Made by a program: the position numbers and the translations under genes. From Micromonospora sp. NBC_01699 (lineage in GTDB: Bacteria > Actinomycetota > Actinomycetes > Mycobacteriales > Micromonosporaceae), in NCBI RefSeq assembly GCF_036250065.1, contig NZ_CP109199.1, forward strand, positions 7,376,001 through 7,440,000: DNA of 64,000 nucleotides, in the 5' to 3' direction. A model generated the notes under the pieces. That model was not told where the DNA came from. It saw only the letters and a list, made by a program, of their open reading frames with translations, and made no database searches. This document shows positions 40,997-49,692 of the stretch, in pieces (the first letter of the stretch is position 1; every line of letters starts with the position of its first letter).

Positions 40997-42148
40997 ATGT
41001 CAGCACCCGTCAGCACCGTCGAGGAAGCGGTACAGGCCGCCCTGGCCACCGTCGACGATCCGGAGATCCGCCGGCCCATCACGGAGCTCGGCATGGTGCG
41101 CTCCGCCGTGGTCGGCCCGGACGGCCGGGTACGCGTAGAGCTCCTGCTCACCGTTGCCGGCTGCCCGTTGAAGGACAAGTTGCGTACGGACATCACGGCC
41201 GCCGTCAGCGCGGTGCCCGGGATCACCGGCGTGGAGATCGACTTCGGCGTGATGACGCCGGAGCAGCGGCAGTCGCTGCAACAGCGGCTCCGCGGCGGCG
41301 GTGGCGCGACCGAGGAACCGGTCATCCCGTTCGCCCAGCCCGGCACCCGGACCCGGGTGTACGCGGTGGCCAGCGGCAAGGGCGGGGTGGGCAAGTCGAG
41401 CGTGACGGTCAACCTGGCCGCCGCACTGGCCGCCCGTGGCCTCTCCGTCGGCGTGGTCGACGCGGACATCTACGGCCACTCGGTTCCCCGGATGCTCGGC
41501 ACCGAGGCCCGGCCGACCCGGGTCGAAGACATGATCATGCCACCGCAGTCACACGGCGTGAAGATCATCTCGATCGGGATGTTCACCGACGGCAACGCGG
41601 CGGTCGTCTGGCGCGGGCCGATGCTGCACCGGGCGTTGCAGCAGTTCCTGGTCGACGTCTACTGGGGCGAGTTGGACGTACTCCTGCTCGACCTGCCGCC
41701 GGGCACCGGCGACGTGGCCATCTCGCTGGCCCAGTTGCTGCCCAACGCCGAGATCCTGGTCGTGACCACGCCGCAGACCGCCGCCGCCGAGGTGGCCGAG
41801 CGGGCCGGCGCGATCGCCCTGCAAACGCACCAGCGCCTGGTCGGCGTGGTGGAGAACATGTCCTGGCTGGAGCTGCCCGACGGGTCCCGGATGGAGGTCT
41901 TCGGCTCCGGCGGCGGTACGGCGGTGGCCGAGTCGCTCACCCGGGTGGTCGGCGCACCGGTCCCGCTGCTGGGTCAGATCCCGCTCGACACCCGCGTACG
42001 CGAGGCCGGCGACCTGGGCACCCCGATCGTGCTCGCCGACCCGTCCGCGCCCGCCTCGGTGGCCCTCAACGCGGTTGCCGACCGGCTGGCGGTCCGGCGG
42101 GAGTCGCTGATCGGCAAGCCGCTCGGACTGCGCCCGGCCGGTCGCTGA
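40997..42148 (+). CDS. mrp: Mrp/NBP35-type iron-sulfur cluster carrier ATPase
   Basis: P-loop ATPase that carries and transfers iron-sulfur clusters, about 383 residues. The N-terminal DUF59/MIP18 domain contains TVDDPEIRRPITELGMVRSA and LTVAGCPLKDKLRTDI; the ATPase has VASGKGGVGKSSVTVNLAAA (deviant Walker A), VVDADIYGHSVPRML and LDLPPGTGDVAISLAQ (Walker B region). Two in-frame ATGs are close (40988, 40997); I use 40997 because it gives MSAPVSTVEEAV. Followed by a strong intrinsic terminator. Confidence 0.93.
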   Translation: MSAPVSTVEEAVQAALATVDDPEIRRPITELGMVRSAVVGPDGRVRVELLLTVAGCPLKDKLRTDITAAVSAVPGITGVEIDFGVMTPEQRQSLQQRLRGGGGATEEPVIPFAQPGTRTRVYAVASGKGGVGKSSVTVNLAAALAARGLSVGVVDADIYGHSVPRMLGTEARPTRVEDMIMPPQSHGVKIISIGMFTDGNAAVVWRGPMLHRALQQFLVDVYWGELDVLLLDLPPGTGDVAISLAQLLPNAEILVVTTPQTAAAEVAERAGAIALQTHQRLVGVVENMSWLELPDGSRMEVFGSGGGTAVAESLTRVVGAPVPLLGQIPLDTRVREAGDLGTPIVLADPSAPASVALNAVADRLAVRRESLIGKPLGLRPAGR

Positions 42149-42165
42149 CCACCACCCGTACCGTT

Positions 42166-42206
42166 CGGTTCCACCCGCTTGCGAGCGGGTGGAACCGTTT
42201 CTTCTT
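42166..42206. terminator. Intrinsic terminator after mrp
   Basis: CGGTTCCACCCGCT (42166-42179) pairs perfectly with AGCGGGTGGAACCG (42184-42197) across a 4-base loop, followed by TTTCTTCTT. Lies between the convergent mrp and tatB genes; the T-tract is on the mrp side. Confidence 0.92.
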
Positions 42207-42220
42207 GCCGACCGCTCGGA

Positions 42221-42676
42221 TCAGGTGGCGTCGTCGTCGTACGACCGGGCCTGGACGGCACCCGCCGGGGCGGCGGCACTGCCGTTGACCGCACCCGCCC
42301 CGGAGCCGTTGGCGCTCGCCGTACGGCCGCCGTTGCGCAGGTCGGTCGCGGCGGCAACATCCTTCAGCTCGTCGTGTACGCCACTGAGGTCGGACTTGAC
42401 CGTGTCGTAGAGCCCCTGCAACGGCTTGCGCAGCGCGGCCTCGTCGTCCTCGCTGAGCAGGTGTTTGCGGATGAACGCCTTCGGGTGCAGGTCTTCGAGC
42501 TGGATGTCGGTGCCCAACTCGCGGCTCAGGTCGCCGGTGGCGTTGGTGGCCATCCGGCGCAGGTTGCGCAGCATCCGCAGGCCGTCGTTGATCACGGTCG
42601 GCAGCTTGTCACCGAAGATCAACAGCGCAAGTAGAAGCAGCGCGCCGATCTCCCACCAGTTCAGGTTTTCGAACAC
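42221..42676 (-). CDS. tatB: Sec-independent translocase protein TatB
   Basis: Component of the twin-arginine export pathway, 151 residues. The N-terminal helix MFENLNWWEIGALLLLALLI followed by FGDKLPTVINDGLRMLRNLR and an amphipathic helix is the TatA/B signature, with the FxPxKLP-like turn. The C-terminal tail (SGAGAVNGSAAAPAGAVQAR) is long and Ala/Gly-rich. It is next to the HtrA-type protease upstream on the same strand, as in mycobacteria (Rv1223-Rv1224). ATG 42676. Confidence 0.92.
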   Translation of the reverse strand: MFENLNWWEIGALLLLALLIFGDKLPTVINDGLRMLRNLRRMATNATGDLSRELGTDIQLEDLHPKAFIRKHLLSEDDEAALRKPLQGLYDTVKSDLSGVHDELKDVAAATDLRNGGRTASANGSGAGAVNGSAAAPAGAVQARSYDDDAT

Positions 42677-42751
42677 CTCGCCGCCTCCTCGTGCCGGTCC
42701 AGGGCAAGACTACGCACGCCGGGGGCGAATCCGGGAGGGGGTGCGGACCGG

Positions 42752-44113
42752 CTACTTCGCATCTGCGGCAAGTGTCACTGACGCCTGCTGCCGATCGGTA
42801 CCGCGACGGTACTCGACGGTCACCACCGACCCGGGCGCGTATTTGCGGACCAAAGCGATCAAATCAGTTGGTTCCTCCAGGACCCGTCCGTCCAGCCGGA
42901 GCAGCACGTCACCGGTCCGCAGACCGGCACCGGCCGCCGGCCCCGCCGGGTCGACCCCGGCGACGCGTACGCCGCCCTCGGCACCCACCCCGGCGCCGCT
43001 GACCTGGGCACCGATCACCGTACGGCGCGCCTTGCCGGTGTCGATGATCTCCTGGGCGACCCGCTTGGCCTGGTTGATCGGGATCGCGAAGGCGAGTCCG
43101 ATATTGCCCGCCGCCGACTCGTCCACCGCCAGCGACTTGATCACCGAGTTCACCCCGATCACCCGGCCCGCGCCGTCGACCAGCGGGCCACCGGAGTTGC
43201 CCTGGTTGACCGCGGCGTCGGTCTGGATCGCGGCGTAGTAACGCACCTGCCCGCCCGGCTCACCGGCGCTGATCGTCCGGTCCAGGGCGCTGACGATCCC
43301 CGCCGTCACGGTGTTCGCCAGGGCCAGCGGTGTACCGAAGGCCAGCACCGGGTCACCGACCGCTATCGACTCCGAGTCGCCGAACTCGACCGGCACCAGA
43401 CCCGGCCGGGACACCTTGATCACGGCGAGGTCGGACTCCGGGTCGGTGCCCACCACCGTCGCCGCCGTGGTGGACCCGTCGTTGAAGACCACCGTCGCGC
43501 GCCCGTTGCTCCCCTCGACCACGTGATCATTGGTGATCACGTAACCGTCGGTGGAGGCGACGAAGCCGGAACCGACGCTCGACCCGCCACCGCCGTTGAC
43601 GCGTACGGTCACCACGCTCGGCGCCAGCCGCTCGGCCACCCCGGCCAGGGTGTCCGGCTTGCGCTGCGCCGCGGCCGGGGCCTCGGTGCCCTGACGACCG
43701 AGCACCGTGGTCGGCCCGCCGACCCCGCTGCGGGACGCGAACACGAAGCCGAGCGTGCCGCCGAGCGTGCCGGCCAACAGGGCGGCGACCACCGCGACCA
43801 GGAAGACCGGGCCGGTCCCCCGCTGACGCGGCGCGTCCGGGTCGGTGACCGGTTCCGGCAGCGCGTCCGGGGCGAGCGGCGGCGCCTGCACCACCACGGC
43901 GGTGTGCGTCCGTGGGTCCCGCCACGGGTCACCCAGCGCGTCGGACCACCAGGCGGAGGGCGCCGACCCACCGACACCCCCCGGTACGGAGGGCGTCGGG
44001 CCCCCGACACCACCAGATCCCGCTGGCATACGCCCCGGCGGGCCCACCGGCGGCGGCACAGGTGCCGTCATCGGGGTCCCGTCGGGCTGGCGCCAGTTCC
44101 AGCCGTCGGTCAC
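42752..44113 (-). CDS. htrA: HtrA-type membrane-anchored trypsin-like protease with PDZ domain
   Basis: A 453-residue envelope protease/chaperone. After a Pro-rich cytoplasmic N-terminus and one membrane helix (GPVFLVAVVAALLAGTLGGT) comes a trypsin fold with catalytic His in VITNDHVVEG, Asp in PESDLAVIKVSRP and Ser in NQGNSGGPLVDG, then a C-terminal PDZ domain (GVRVAGVDPAGPAAGAGLRT, GDVLLRLDGRVLEEPTD). GTG 44113 is preceded by GGGAGGG and removes an implausible N-terminal extension from the longer frame. Likely co-transcribed with tatB. In mycobacteria this gene follows sigE-rseA; neither is present here. Confidence 0.92.
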   Translation of the reverse strand: MTDGWNWRQPDGTPMTAPVPPPVGPPGRMPAGSGGVGGPTPSVPGGVGGSAPSAWWSDALGDPWRDPRTHTAVVVQAPPLAPDALPEPVTDPDAPRQRGTGPVFLVAVVAALLAGTLGGTLGFVFASRSGVGGPTTVLGRQGTEAPAAAQRKPDTLAGVAERLAPSVVTVRVNGGGGSSVGSGFVASTDGYVITNDHVVEGSNGRATVVFNDGSTTAATVVGTDPESDLAVIKVSRPGLVPVEFGDSESIAVGDPVLAFGTPLALANTVTAGIVSALDRTISAGEPGGQVRYYAAIQTDAAVNQGNSGGPLVDGAGRVIGVNSVIKSLAVDESAAGNIGLAFAIPINQAKRVAQEIIDTGKARRTVIGAQVSGAGVGAEGGVRVAGVDPAGPAAGAGLRTGDVLLRLDGRVLEEPTDLIALVRKYAPGSVVTVEYRRGTDRQQASVTLAADAK

Positions 44114-44352
44114 GTGCCCTCCCAGTCCGTCCCGGAAAGCGTTCGCCGACCTTACGGCGTGAGCCGCTCTCCGGTCGGGGCGTACGGGTTCCGCCTCCAG
44201 GATTGCACGGATAGCCGAAGAGCATTCAGCGGTTGGGTCCGGCGTGGACGGGGAACCGGTGGGACGACTGTCGATCACGTACGGACGCCCTTAGGCTCAT
44301 AGCGTCATAGCCCCTTGTCCACCCCTCACCGTCGCGGAGGTACGCCATCGCC

Positions 44353-45003
44353 ATGGTCGCCCGGTCAGTCACCTCGATGACCGCCCAGGCACTCCAGTTC
44401 ACCGAGGCGTACGTCGCCGAGGACCTGGTCCTCCAGACCGCCCGCAGCCTGGCCCGGGAGGTCGGCCTGCCGGCCATCACGCCCGGTGCCGGCGCGGCCC
44501 TGCGACTACTAGCCGCCGCCGGCAGTGCGCGTTCGGTGGTGGAGATCGGCACCGGCACCGGCGTCAGCGGGCTGTGGCTGCTGCGCGGGATGCGTCCCGA
44601 CGGCGTCCTGACCACGATCGACGTCGAGGCCGAACACCAGCGCATCGCCCGGCGGATCTTCCAGGAGGCGGGCTTCCCGGCCGGTCGTACCCGGATCATC
44701 ACCGGTCGGGCGCTGGACGTGCTGCCCCGGCTGGCCGACGGGGTCTACGACCTGGTCTTCGCCGACGCCGACGCGACCGAGTACAGCGCCTGCGTCGAGG
44801 CCGCCCTGCGGCTGCTGCGCCCCGGCGGCGCGCTCGTGCTGCACGGCGCGTTGGCCGGCGGGCGGATCGGCGACCCGGCCGCCCGCGACCTGACCACGGT
44901 GACCGTGCGCGAGATCGTCAAGGCGGTACGCGAGTCCGACGACTGGATCCCGGCCCTGCTCCCGGCCGGCGAGGGCCTGCTGGCGGCGATCAAGCGGGGG
45001 TGA
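44353..45003 (+). CDS. SAM-dependent O-methyltransferase
   Basis: A 216-residue class I methyltransferase of the O-methyltransferase 3 (catechol-type) family. The SAM-binding motif is SARSVVEIGTGTGVSGLWLL, with ATIDVEAEH-like LTTIDVEAEHQRIAR, VYDLVFADADATEYSACVEA and LLRPGGALVLHGALAGGR. Corresponds in gene order to mycobacterial Rv1220c. The GGAGG is about 13 bp upstream of ATG 44353, further than usual. Divergent from htrA with 239 bp between starts. Confidence 0.9.
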   Translation: MVARSVTSMTAQALQFTEAYVAEDLVLQTARSLAREVGLPAITPGAGAALRLLAAAGSARSVVEIGTGTGVSGLWLLRGMRPDGVLTTIDVEAEHQRIARRIFQEAGFPAGRTRIITGRALDVLPRLADGVYDLVFADADATEYSACVEAALRLLRPGGALVLHGALAGGRIGDPAARDLTTVTVREIVKAVRESDDWIPALLPAGEGLLAAIKRG

Positions 45004-45012
45004 CCGGGGCGG

Positions 45013-45855
45013 TCAGCCCTTGACGGCGCGGGCGGAATCCCACAGCACACCCCGGTTCACCCGGCCGGGGTGCAGCGTGACCATGTAGTCGTACAGTTCC
45101 AGGGTGGTCTTGGTCCGCGCCATGCCGGCCTCGAAGTCGCGCAGGTAGTCGCGGGTCTCCTCGATGATGTGCGGCCCGTCGTCGGCGCCGTCGCGCTTGT
45201 GCCCGGCGACCACCGCGGTGGGGCGCAGCGCCTCGACGGTGTCCAGGGCGGTCAGCCAGGCCGCGATGCCGCCGCTGCCGGCCTCGCCGAGGTAGAGGTG
45301 CACGTCGTTGTAGACGGAGTCACCGGCGACCACCAGCCCGATGGACGGTACGTAGAGCGCGGTCGTGTCGTCCGTGTCGCTGTGGCCGAGTTCGACCACT
45401 ACCAGCCGCTCGCCCTCCAGGTCCAGGGTGTGGTCGGTCAGCGGTTCGGCGACGACCAGCCGGTCGGGCAACTGGCCGGGGAACTGGACCCGCCAGATGT
45501 CGTCGAGCCACCGCGGGCCCAACTGCTGCTGCATCCGCTCGACCACGTGCGCGGCCGCCACCACCCTCGCCGTCGGGAACCGGTCCAGCACCACGGACGT
45601 ACCGAAGAAGTGGTCCCCGTGGCCGTGGGTGATGAAGATCGTGGCGAGGTTCCTGCCGGTGGCGGCGATCCAGTCGGCCAGGCCGGTCGCCTCGTCCACC
45701 GTCATCAGGGCGTCCACCAGGATCGCGTCGCGTTCGCCCGAGATGAGGGTGGCGGTGGTGGGGGACCAGGTCCGCTGCGTCCCGCCGGGCGGCAGGTCGT
45801 CCGAGACCGCCGGCTTGGGCGGTGCGACGTACGTGGAGTAACGAAGCGGTGCCAT
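45013..45855 (-). CDS. MBL-fold metallo-hydrolase
   Basis: A 280-residue metallo-beta-lactamase-fold hydrolase. The zinc motif is FITHGHGDHFFG (HxHxDH), with further ligands expected at GHSDTDDTTALYV (His), VVAGDSVYNDVH (Asp) and AVVAGHKRDG (His). The subgroup includes lactonases and thiolesterases; the substrate is unknown. Start at 45855. Convergent with the O-methyltransferase (9 bp between stops). Confidence 0.92.
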   Translation of the reverse strand: MAPLRYSTYVAPPKPAVSDDLPPGGTQRTWSPTTATLISGERDAILVDALMTVDEATGLADWIAATGRNLATIFITHGHGDHFFGTSVVLDRFPTARVVAAAHVVERMQQQLGPRWLDDIWRVQFPGQLPDRLVVAEPLTDHTLDLEGERLVVVELGHSDTDDTTALYVPSIGLVVAGDSVYNDVHLYLGEAGSGGIAAWLTALDTVEALRPTAVVAGHKRDGADDGPHIIEETRDYLRDFEAGMARTKTTLELYDYMVTLHPGRVNRGVLWDSARAVKG

Positions 45856-45978
45856 GTCGCGTCCTCACGGTTGTCGGCTCGGCCACGGCGTCGAGCCGTC
45901 CCAGGCCAACACGTAACCATCCGGGAGCCGTTCCCCGTGGCGTAACAACGGATCACACCCCACCCGAGCGGCAGCGGG

Positions 45979-47487
45979 CTACCCCAGGCCGCCCAGCCAG
46001 CGCAGCAGCGTACGGACGCCGTAGCCGGTGGCGCCCTTGACCACCGGACCGTCGTTGCCCTCGGCCCACGAGGGGGCGGACATGTCGACGTGCACCCAGC
46101 GGTCGCGCAGCGCTCCGGTGAACTCGCGCAGGTAGAGCGCGGCGGTCACCGAGCCGGCACCCCGGTCCGGGGCGCTGTAGAGGTCGGCGATGTCGCTGCC
46201 GAGGTACTCGACGTAGTCGTTGGGCAGCGGCATCCGCCAGGCCAGTTCGCCGGCCTGCCGACCGGCGCCGATCAGCGCCTCGGCCAGCTCGTCGTTCTCG
46301 CTGTAGAGGGCGGCGTGCCGCTTGCCGAGGGCGACCGCGTTCGCGCCGGTGAGCGTGGCGACGTCGATCAGGAGGTCCGGGGCGAGCCGCTGCACCGCGT
46401 ACGCGAGCGCGTCGGCGAGCACCAGCCGTCCCTCGGCGTCGGAGTTGGTGGTCTCGCTGGTCAGACCGCCGTAGTGGCGGATCACGTCGCCGGGGCGGAA
46501 CGCCGAGCCGCTGACCATGTTCTCGGCGAGCGGGGCGAGCGCGGTGATCCGTACCGGTAGGTTCAGCGCGGCCGCGCCGATGGTGGCGGCGGCGATCGCG
46601 GCGGCACCGGCCATGTCCTTGCGCATCAGCTTCATCGCCTCGCGCGGCTTGATCGAGATGCCGCCGGTGTCGAAGGTGATGCCCTTGCCGACCAGCACCA
46701 CGTGGATGCTCGCGCCGGCCGGTTGCCAGCTCAGCTCGACCAGGCGCGGGCCGGTGGCCGAGCCGCCGCCGACGGCCAGGATGCCGCCGAAGCCCTCGTC
46801 GGCGAGCTGCTCGGGCTCGCGGACCTCGACGGTCAGCCCCGGCTGCTCGGCCGCGGCGGCGACGATCTGGTCGGCGAGCCACCGCGGCGACTTCGTCGAG
46901 GACGGGGTGTTGATCAGGTCGCGGGCGAGCCGGGTGGTCCGGGCGGTCACCCGGGCCAGTTCGAGGGCTGGTTCGTGGGCGGCCGGGTCGGCGACCGCGA
47001 CCAGCACCTCGGCGAGGCCGCCGGGGGCGTCCGCGTCGGTCAATCGGAACCGGTACGAGGCGAGCCACAGCCCCTCGGCCAGCCCGCGTACGGCCTCGGA
47101 GCCGGCATCGACCGGCATGGCTATCGTGATCGAAGTCTCAGAAGCGGTACGGGCGATCGCCGCTCCGGCGGCCCGCCAACCGGCCTCGTCGGCGGCGCCC
47201 ACCCCGACCAGCAGCAGCCGGCTGGGCTGACGCAGCGCCCGGACGGAGAGGTGCGTACTGCCCGCCGAGCCGGTCTGTCCGACCAGCGGCAGCAGGGCGG
47301 TCGCCTCGGCCAGCAGGTCGTCCGGCAGGGCCGGTGCGGTCGGCGGCAGCTCGGCCGCGGGTGCGTCGACGGGGTCGGTTTCCCCGGTGGCCGGACCCGG
47401 TTCGGTGGCCGTCGCGCCGCTCGGGCGGACGGGCAGGGCGAGCGCGTCGAACCCGGTGGGGTCGGCGACGAGACGGATGGTCAGCAC
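45979..47487 (-). CDS. pepA: Leucyl aminopeptidase (M17)
   Basis: Metal-dependent cytosolic aminopeptidase of 502 residues, working in peptide turnover. The catalytic domain shows VLVGKGITFDTGGISIKPRE, MRKDMAGAAAIAAATIGAAA and the metal motif NSDAEGRLVLADALAYAVQR (usually NTDAEGRL), with ATLTGANAVALGKRHAALYS and YGVRTLLRWLGGLG at the end. The N-terminal third carries a macro-like fold with a Pro/Ala insertion (TATEPGPATGETDPVDAPAA). GTG 47487 is preceded by GGAGG about 10 bp upstream; the longer frame to 47574 is unlikely. Confidence 0.93.
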   Translation of the reverse strand: MLTIRLVADPTGFDALALPVRPSGATATEPGPATGETDPVDAPAAELPPTAPALPDDLLAEATALLPLVGQTGSAGSTHLSVRALRQPSRLLLVGVGAADEAGWRAAGAAIARTASETSITIAMPVDAGSEAVRGLAEGLWLASYRFRLTDADAPGGLAEVLVAVADPAAHEPALELARVTARTTRLARDLINTPSSTKSPRWLADQIVAAAAEQPGLTVEVREPEQLADEGFGGILAVGGGSATGPRLVELSWQPAGASIHVVLVGKGITFDTGGISIKPREAMKLMRKDMAGAAAIAAATIGAAALNLPVRITALAPLAENMVSGSAFRPGDVIRHYGGLTSETTNSDAEGRLVLADALAYAVQRLAPDLLIDVATLTGANAVALGKRHAALYSENDELAEALIGAGRQAGELAWRMPLPNDYVEYLGSDIADLYSAPDRGAGSVTAALYLREFTGALRDRWVHVDMSAPSWAEGNDGPVVKGATGYGVRTLLRWLGGLG

Positions 47488-47561
47488 GCCGACCGTACCT
47501 CCAGAAGATCGTGGAACGAGCAGGCCGCCGGCGCGTGCATCCGCGCTCGGGCCCGGTTGAA

Positions 47562-47630
47562 CGTGCTGGGCCACCGGCGTCGCCGGTGGCCCAGCACGAA
47601 CGAAGGTCCGGGCACGCGGCGCGCCCGGAC
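47562..47630. terminator. Double stem-loop after the DUF3117 gene
   Basis: A near-perfect 37-bp palindrome at 47562-47598 (18-base arms with core GCTGGGCCACCGGCG) and a second stem GTCCGGGC/GCCCGGAC at 47606-47613 and 47623-47630. On the - strand they follow the DUF3117 stop by 12 bp or more and precede pepA, so they probably end that short transcript. Confidence 0.7.
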
Positions 47631-47642
47631 CCCCATGATCAC

Positions 47643-47810
47643 TCAGCCCGCGGCGGCCTTCAGCGCGTCGCCGAGCGCGTTGGCCTCGTCAGGAGTCATC
47701 TCGACGACGAGCCGGCCACCACCCTCCAGCGGAACCCGCATGACGATGCCCCGGCCCTCCTTGGTGACTTCCAGCGGACCGTCGCCCGTCCGCGGCTTCA
47801 TCGCCGCCAT
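47643..47810 (-). CDS. DUF3117 small conserved protein
   Basis: A 55-residue cytoplasmic protein conserved across actinobacteria (mycobacterial Rv1211). The sequence MAAMKPRTGDGPLEVTKEGR, then GIVMRVPLEGGGRLVVEMTP and DEANALGDALKAA is a full-length member. Function unknown. ATG 47810 is preceded by GGGGAG. Mycobacterial neighbours tag and DivIVA are about 3 kb away here, separated by a PaaX/enoyl-CoA hydratase pair. Confidence 0.93.
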   Translation of the reverse strand: MAAMKPRTGDGPLEVTKEGRGIVMRVPLEGGGRLVVEMTPDEANALGDALKAAAG

Positions 47811-47947
47811 GTTGTCTCCCCTCAGACCTTCACCAGGGTCGGTGGGTTGCCCCACATTCACTTCGCCGACATCACCGCGCTCACGGCCCGCGGTGCCGAC
47901 CAACGATTTTCCCTGATGAACACCGCCGGACCCAAACCGAACCAGCA

Positions 47948-47962
47948 ACGCTGTAACAGCGT
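47948..47962. promoter_or_regulatory. 15-bp palindrome upstream of paaX
   Basis: ACGCTGTAACAGCGT is a perfect palindrome about a central A, 38 bp before the PaaX-family start codon. It is well placed for autoregulation by the GntR-like PaaX protein, but could equally serve the divergent DUF3117 promoter. Confidence 0.6.
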
Positions 47963-48000
47963 CTAGCATATCTTGCGAAGGGCTGTCACAATGTGCGGTC

Positions 48001-48828
48001 ATGCAGGCACGGTCGGCACTCTTCGACCTCTACGGCGACTATCTGCGCGCCCGAGGTGGTCGTGCGCCGGTCGCCGCCTTGGTCAAGCTTCTCGCACCAC
48101 TGGGCATCGCGCCACCGGCGGTACGGACCGCGGTCTCCCGCATGGTCCGCCAGGGCTGGCTCTACCCGACCAGGATGAGCAGTGGACCCGGCTACCTGCT
48201 GAGCCCGAAGGCAGCCCGCCGGTTGGACGAGGCCGGTGCCCGAATCTACCGTACCGGCAAGATCGGCTGGGATGGCCGGTTCGACCTGATCGTCCTGCAA
48301 CCACCGCCGGCCCGCCGGGACCGCCAGCGGCTCGACACCAGCCTCGCCTTCCTCGGCTACGGCATGATCGACGAGCAGACCTGGGTCGCCACCCGCACCG
48401 GCGAGGAGGTGGACGGGATGCTCAACGAGGCAGGTGTGCGCTACGAGCGGTTCTCCGCCAGCCACACCGCCGGTACGCCGGGCGCGATGGGCCTGGTCCG
48501 CCGGGCCTGGGACCTCGACGAGATCGGCCGGGCGTACGAGGGGTTCATCGCCGAACAGCGCGCACTGGTCGGTGCCGTGACCGTACGCAGCAGTGACGAG
48601 GACGCGTACGCGGTCCGCTTTCGCCTGGTGCACGCCTGGCGTACCTTCCTCTTTCGGGATCCGCAGTTGCCGCCGGCACTGCTGCCGGAACGATGGCCCG
48701 GCACCAGTGCCGCCGCCTTCTTCGACCGGCACGCGGCCCGCCTGCGTCCCGCCGCCGACCGGTACGTCGAGCACTGCCTCGACGTCAGCAGCAAGGTTCC
48801 CCGACAGAAGGGTCCGGAGAAATCGTGA
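48001..48828 (+). CDS. PaaX-family transcriptional regulator
   Basis: A 275-residue repressor of the PaaX (phenylacetate) type. The N-terminal winged helix ALVKLLAPLGIAPPAVRTAV and SRMVRQGWLYPTRMSSGPGY are followed by the long PaaX effector domain (RYERFSASHTAGTPGAMGLV, VHAWRTFLFRDPQLPPALLP). The stop codon overlaps the start of an enoyl-CoA hydratase gene by 4 bp (GTGA). Phenylacetate catabolic genes paaABCDE and paaK are not in the window, so the regulator may serve a small remnant or a distant cluster. ATG 48001. Confidence 0.9.
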   Translation: MQARSALFDLYGDYLRARGGRAPVAALVKLLAPLGIAPPAVRTAVSRMVRQGWLYPTRMSSGPGYLLSPKAARRLDEAGARIYRTGKIGWDGRFDLIVLQPPPARRDRQRLDTSLAFLGYGMIDEQTWVATRTGEEVDGMLNEAGVRYERFSASHTAGTPGAMGLVRRAWDLDEIGRAYEGFIAEQRALVGAVTVRSSDEDAYAVRFRLVHAWRTFLFRDPQLPPALLPERWPGTSAAAFFDRHAARLRPAADRYVEHCLDVSSKVPRQKGPEKS

Positions 48829-49616
48829 CCGAGCCGTTGCTCATCGAGCGTGCCGACGCCGTCGTCACCCTGACCCTCAACCGTCCCGAGGCGATGAACT
48901 CGCTCGACGTCGCGCTCAAGGTCGCGTTGCGGGACGCGCTGGCCGAGCTGGAAACCGACCGCTCCTGCCGAGCGGTGGTGCTCGCCGGTGCCGGTCGGGC
49001 CTTCTGCGCCGGGCAGGACCTGCGCGAGCACGTCGAGACCCTGCGCACCCGCCGGGCCGACCCGCTGGGCACCGTACGGGCGCACTTCAACCCGATCGCG
49101 GCCCGGCTGGGCAACCTGCCCAAACCGGTGGTGGCCGCGGTGCGGGGCACGGCTGCGGGCGCCGGGGCGTCGCTGGCGTTCCTCGCCGACTTCCGGATCG
49201 GCGGCCCGTCGACGAAGTTCCTGATGGCGTTCGCCAAGGTCGGCCTGGCCGCCGACACCGGCGCCTCGTGGTCGCTGCCCCGCCTCGTCGGGCACGCCAA
49301 GGCGGTCGAGCTGCTGATGCTCGCCGAGCCCGTACCGGCCGCCGAGGCCGACCGGCTGGGCCTGCTCACCCAGCTCCTGGACGACGACGAGGACGTGGTG
49401 CCGGCCGCCCAGGCGCTGGCCGCCCGGCTCGCCGCCGGCCCGACCGTGGCGTACGGGGCGATCAAGCGGCAGCTGTCGGTCGGTGACGCCGGAACGCTGT
49501 CCGAGGCGCTGGCCGCCGAGGCCCAGGCGCAGGCGATCTGCGGCGCCACCGAGGACCACCGGGTCGCCACCGTCGCCTTCGTCGACAAGCAGCCGGCGGT
49601 CTTCGTCGGCCACTGA
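48825..49616 (+). CDS. Enoyl-CoA hydratase/isomerase (PaaG-like)
   Basis: Crotonase-fold enzyme of 263 residues. The first oxyanion-hole segment is VVLAGAGRAFCAGQDLREH and the second GTAAGAGASLAFLADFRIGG; the AFAKVGLAADTGASWSLPRL segment is typical of PaaG-like isomerases acting on ring-oxepin or 2,3-didehydroadipyl-CoA. It overlaps paaX by 4 bp, so a phenylacetyl-CoA pathway role is the best guess, but a general beta-oxidation role cannot be excluded. GTG 48825. The 3' end bears a tandem repeat of its last codons. Confidence 0.9.
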   Translation: MTEPLLIERADAVVTLTLNRPEAMNSLDVALKVALRDALAELETDRSCRAVVLAGAGRAFCAGQDLREHVETLRTRRADPLGTVRAHFNPIAARLGNLPKPVVAAVRGTAAGAGASLAFLADFRIGGPSTKFLMAFAKVGLAADTGASWSLPRLVGHAKAVELLMLAEPVPAAEADRLGLLTQLLDDDEDVVPAAQALAARLAAGPTVAYGAIKRQLSVGDAGTLSEALAAEAQAQAICGATEDHRVATVAFVDKQPAVFVGH

Positions 49617-49692
49617 GCCGGGCTACGCGGTCTTCGTCGGCCACTGAACCGGGCTACGCAGCGGTCTTCCTCGGCCACTGATCCGGTGCTAC
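49596..49692. repeat. Three tandem ~31-bp copies of a gene's 3' end including the stop codon
   Basis: Units at 49596-49626 and 49627-49657 differ at one base; a third, diverged unit is at 49661-49692 after a 3-bp insertion. Each contains the TGA that ends the enoyl-CoA hydratase gene (TGAs at 49614, 49645 and 49679, offsets 0, 31 and 65, so all three frames). A partial fourth copy continues into the terminator stem. Confidence 0.92.
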
